NCBI GenBank assembly: GCA_018816605.1
Contig: JAHIVS010000629.1
Span: 1-15,579, forward strand
Direction: 5' to 3'
DNA length: 15,579 bases
Source of the DNA: Pseudomonadota bacterium
GTDB taxonomy: Bacteria > Desulfobacterota > Desulfobacteria > Desulfobacterales > Desulfobacteraceae
In this document: positions 14,455 to 15,579 of the stretch, piece by piece
Position numbering within the stretch: position 1 is the first letter of the stretch
Layout: every line of letters starts with the position of its first letter
Notes under the pieces: generated by a model
Databases searched by the model: none
Told to the model about the DNA's origin: nothing
What the model saw: only the letters and a program-made list of their open reading frames with translations
Position numbers and translations under genes: made by a program

Positions 14455-15438
14455 ATGCGTTGGATTAATATAACTATAGGGGTGGCTATCACCGGGGTAC
14501 TGGGATTTTTGGGTATCAGGGAAGTGGTTTCAGACCCTGTCTATTTTTTGGAACTGCTTTTGGGGGGCCTCACGCGGGGCAGCATTTACGCCTTGATCGC
14601 CCTTGGATATACCATGGTATACGGGATTATCCAATTGATCAACTTTGCCCACGGTGAAATCTATATGATCGGTGCCATGACCGCACTGATCGTGGCCAGC
14701 GTCCTGGGGCTCTGGGGATGGAATGCGGCGGTGATTGCCATCCTTGCCGTTGTTTTTGCCGTTGTTTACTCCTGCGCCTATGGATTTACCGTTGAAAAAA
14801 TTGCATACAAGCCTCTGAGGAATGCGCCCAGACTCTCTGCCCTGATTTCTGCCATTGGGATGAGCCTTTTCCTCCAGAACTATGTCATGCTTGCCCAGAC
14901 ACCTGAATTTATGCCCTTTAAAAGTCTGATTCCTGATTTTGCATTCTGGGAACCCTATGCACACATTATGTCCTCTGTGGAACTGACCATCATTGTCACC
15001 ACCGTGATTGTCATGGTCCTTCTTGGGCTACTCATCAAATTTACCCGTATCGGTAAGGCCATGCGGGCTACGGCCCAGGACAAAGTCATGGCAGCCCTTT
15101 TGGGTATCAATGTTAACGGCGTCATTTCCACCACCTTTGTGGTCGGATCCGCCACGGCTGCCATTGGGGGGGTTTTAATCGCCTGCCACGTGGGCCAGAT
15201 AAACTTTTTTATTGGATTCCTTGCCGGACTCAAAGCCTTTATCGCAGCAGTGCTCGGCGGAATTGGGTCAATACCGGGTGCCGTGCTTGGCAGCCTTGTT
15301 CTGGGGATTTCCGAAAGCTTTTTTACCGGCTATTTCTGGAGCGAGTATGAGGATGTCTTTGCCTTTTCCATTCTTGTTATTATTCTGATCTTCAGACCCT
15401 CAGGCATACTTGGCAAACACGAAGCCCAAAAAGTTTAA
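14455..15438 (+). CDS. livH: Branched-chain amino-acid ABC transporter permease LivH
   Basis: This 327-residue polytopic membrane protein has about eight hydrophobic segments. The family start GLTRGSIYALIALGYTMVYG (38-57) is followed by IQLINFAHGEIYMIGA, and the late GLKAFIAAVLGGIGSIPGAV is the cytoplasmic loop that contacts the ATPase. LivH proteins usually begin close to the GLTxGSIYAL block. Here about 35 extra N-terminal residues (MRWINITIGVAITGVLGF...) add a hydrophobic stretch. The ATG at 14455 lacks a close ribosome binding site; the nearest AGGAG is 17 nt away. An internal start is therefore possible, but none is clearly better. It forms the inner-membrane channel with LivM. Confidence 0.92.
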   Translation: MRWINITIGVAITGVLGFLGIREVVSDPVYFLELLLGGLTRGSIYALIALGYTMVYGIIQLINFAHGEIYMIGAMTALIVASVLGLWGWNAAVIAILAVVFAVVYSCAYGFTVEKIAYKPLRNAPRLSALISAIGMSLFLQNYVMLAQTPEFMPFKSLIPDFAFWEPYAHIMSSVELTIIVTTVIVMVLLGLLIKFTRIGKAMRATAQDKVMAALLGINVNGVISTTFVVGSATAAIGGVLIACHVGQINFFIGFLAGLKAFIAAVLGGIGSIPGAVLGSLVLGISESFFTGYFWSEYEDVFAFSILVIILIFRPSGILGKHEAQKV

Positions 15439-15462
15439 CCTCATTATTTGAAAAAGAAAATT

Positions 15463-15579
15463 ATGGTTACAAAAAAAGAAATCAAACAGGCATTTTTCGT
15501 GGCATTGTGGTTTATGGTGCTGACCTTTCCCATCATGGTCATAAAAGTCAACACCATAAAGCAGGTTGTCATTTTCAGG
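15463..15579 (+). CDS. livM: Branched-chain amino-acid ABC transporter permease LivM (5' part)
   Basis: The frame starts at ATG 15463 and stays open to the window edge for 39 codons. It begins MVTKKEIKQAFFVALWFMVL and continues with a hydrophobic stretch and IKVNTIKQVV, the charged start plus first transmembrane helix expected of LivM. It lies 24 nt after livH in the standard gene order. No strong Shine-Dalgarno is visible, only an A-rich AAAAAGAAAA. Identification rests mainly on position and hydropathy. Confidence 0.78.
   Translation, partial: MVTKKEIKQAFFVALWFMVLTFPIMVIKVNTIKQVVIFR

Noticed and set aside
1..15579. CRISPR array, tRNA genes, insertion sequences, phage genes
   Set aside because: I saw no regularly spaced repeats of suitable length, no cloverleaf-like sequence and no transposase or integrase motifs.

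Overview
The window looks like chromosomal DNA of an anaerobic, sulfate-reducer-type deltaproteobacterium (Desulfobacterota, probably Desulfobacteraceae). The reasons are the dense set of rubredoxin, rubrerythrin-like and small Cys-rich redox proteins, an apparent selenocysteine-decoding gene, a methyl-accepting chemotaxis protein, and moderate GC content. The taxon is an inference; there is no rRNA or other marker gene. I saw no tRNA, rRNA, CRISPR array, insertion sequence or phage gene.

Left part (1-4680, minus strand). A run of seven genes reads leftwards from a promoter near 4347. In transcription order they are a 54-aa rubredoxin-like mini-protein, a 63-aa zinc-ribbon protein, a two-domain SagB/ThcOx nitroreductase-fold enzyme, a rubredoxin with a widened C-X4-C site, a rhodanese fused to a ferritin-like diiron domain, an FAD oxidoreductase of the type found in front of SelD, and the first codons of a further gene that leaves the window. 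The rhodanese is the key find. The reading frame is interrupted by one UGA exactly where the catalytic cysteine belongs (1844-1846), and a bacterial SECIS-like hairpin follows directly. I read it as one 276-residue selenoprotein (Sec74) with no cysteine, not as two ORFs or a pseudogene. Its neighbour belongs to the family best known as the N-terminal half of SelD fusions, so the cluster may link sulfur/selenium handling to a flavoprotein-rubredoxin-diiron electron relay.

Middle (4640-8746). A flavodoxin (minus) has its own intrinsic terminator. Divergent from it is an overlapping pair: a LOG-family nucleotide phosphoribohydrolase and an exported TraB/GumN-family protein. These converge on an M24B X-Pro aminopeptidase, which lies 12 nt downstream of a large chemotaxis receptor on the minus strand (8759-10885).

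Right part (10886-15579, plus strand). A TetR regulator with a perfect 9-4-9 inverted repeat just upstream leads into a beta-eliminating lyase whose residues fit tryptophanase better than tyrosine phenol-lyase. After a 216-nt regulatory gap comes a branched-chain amino-acid ABC transporter: a periplasmic binding protein, an intrinsic terminator that probably lowers downstream expression, the LivH permease and the first 39 codons of LivM. Tryptophanase and amino-acid uptake may act together in amino-acid catabolism, but that link is inferred from adjacency only.
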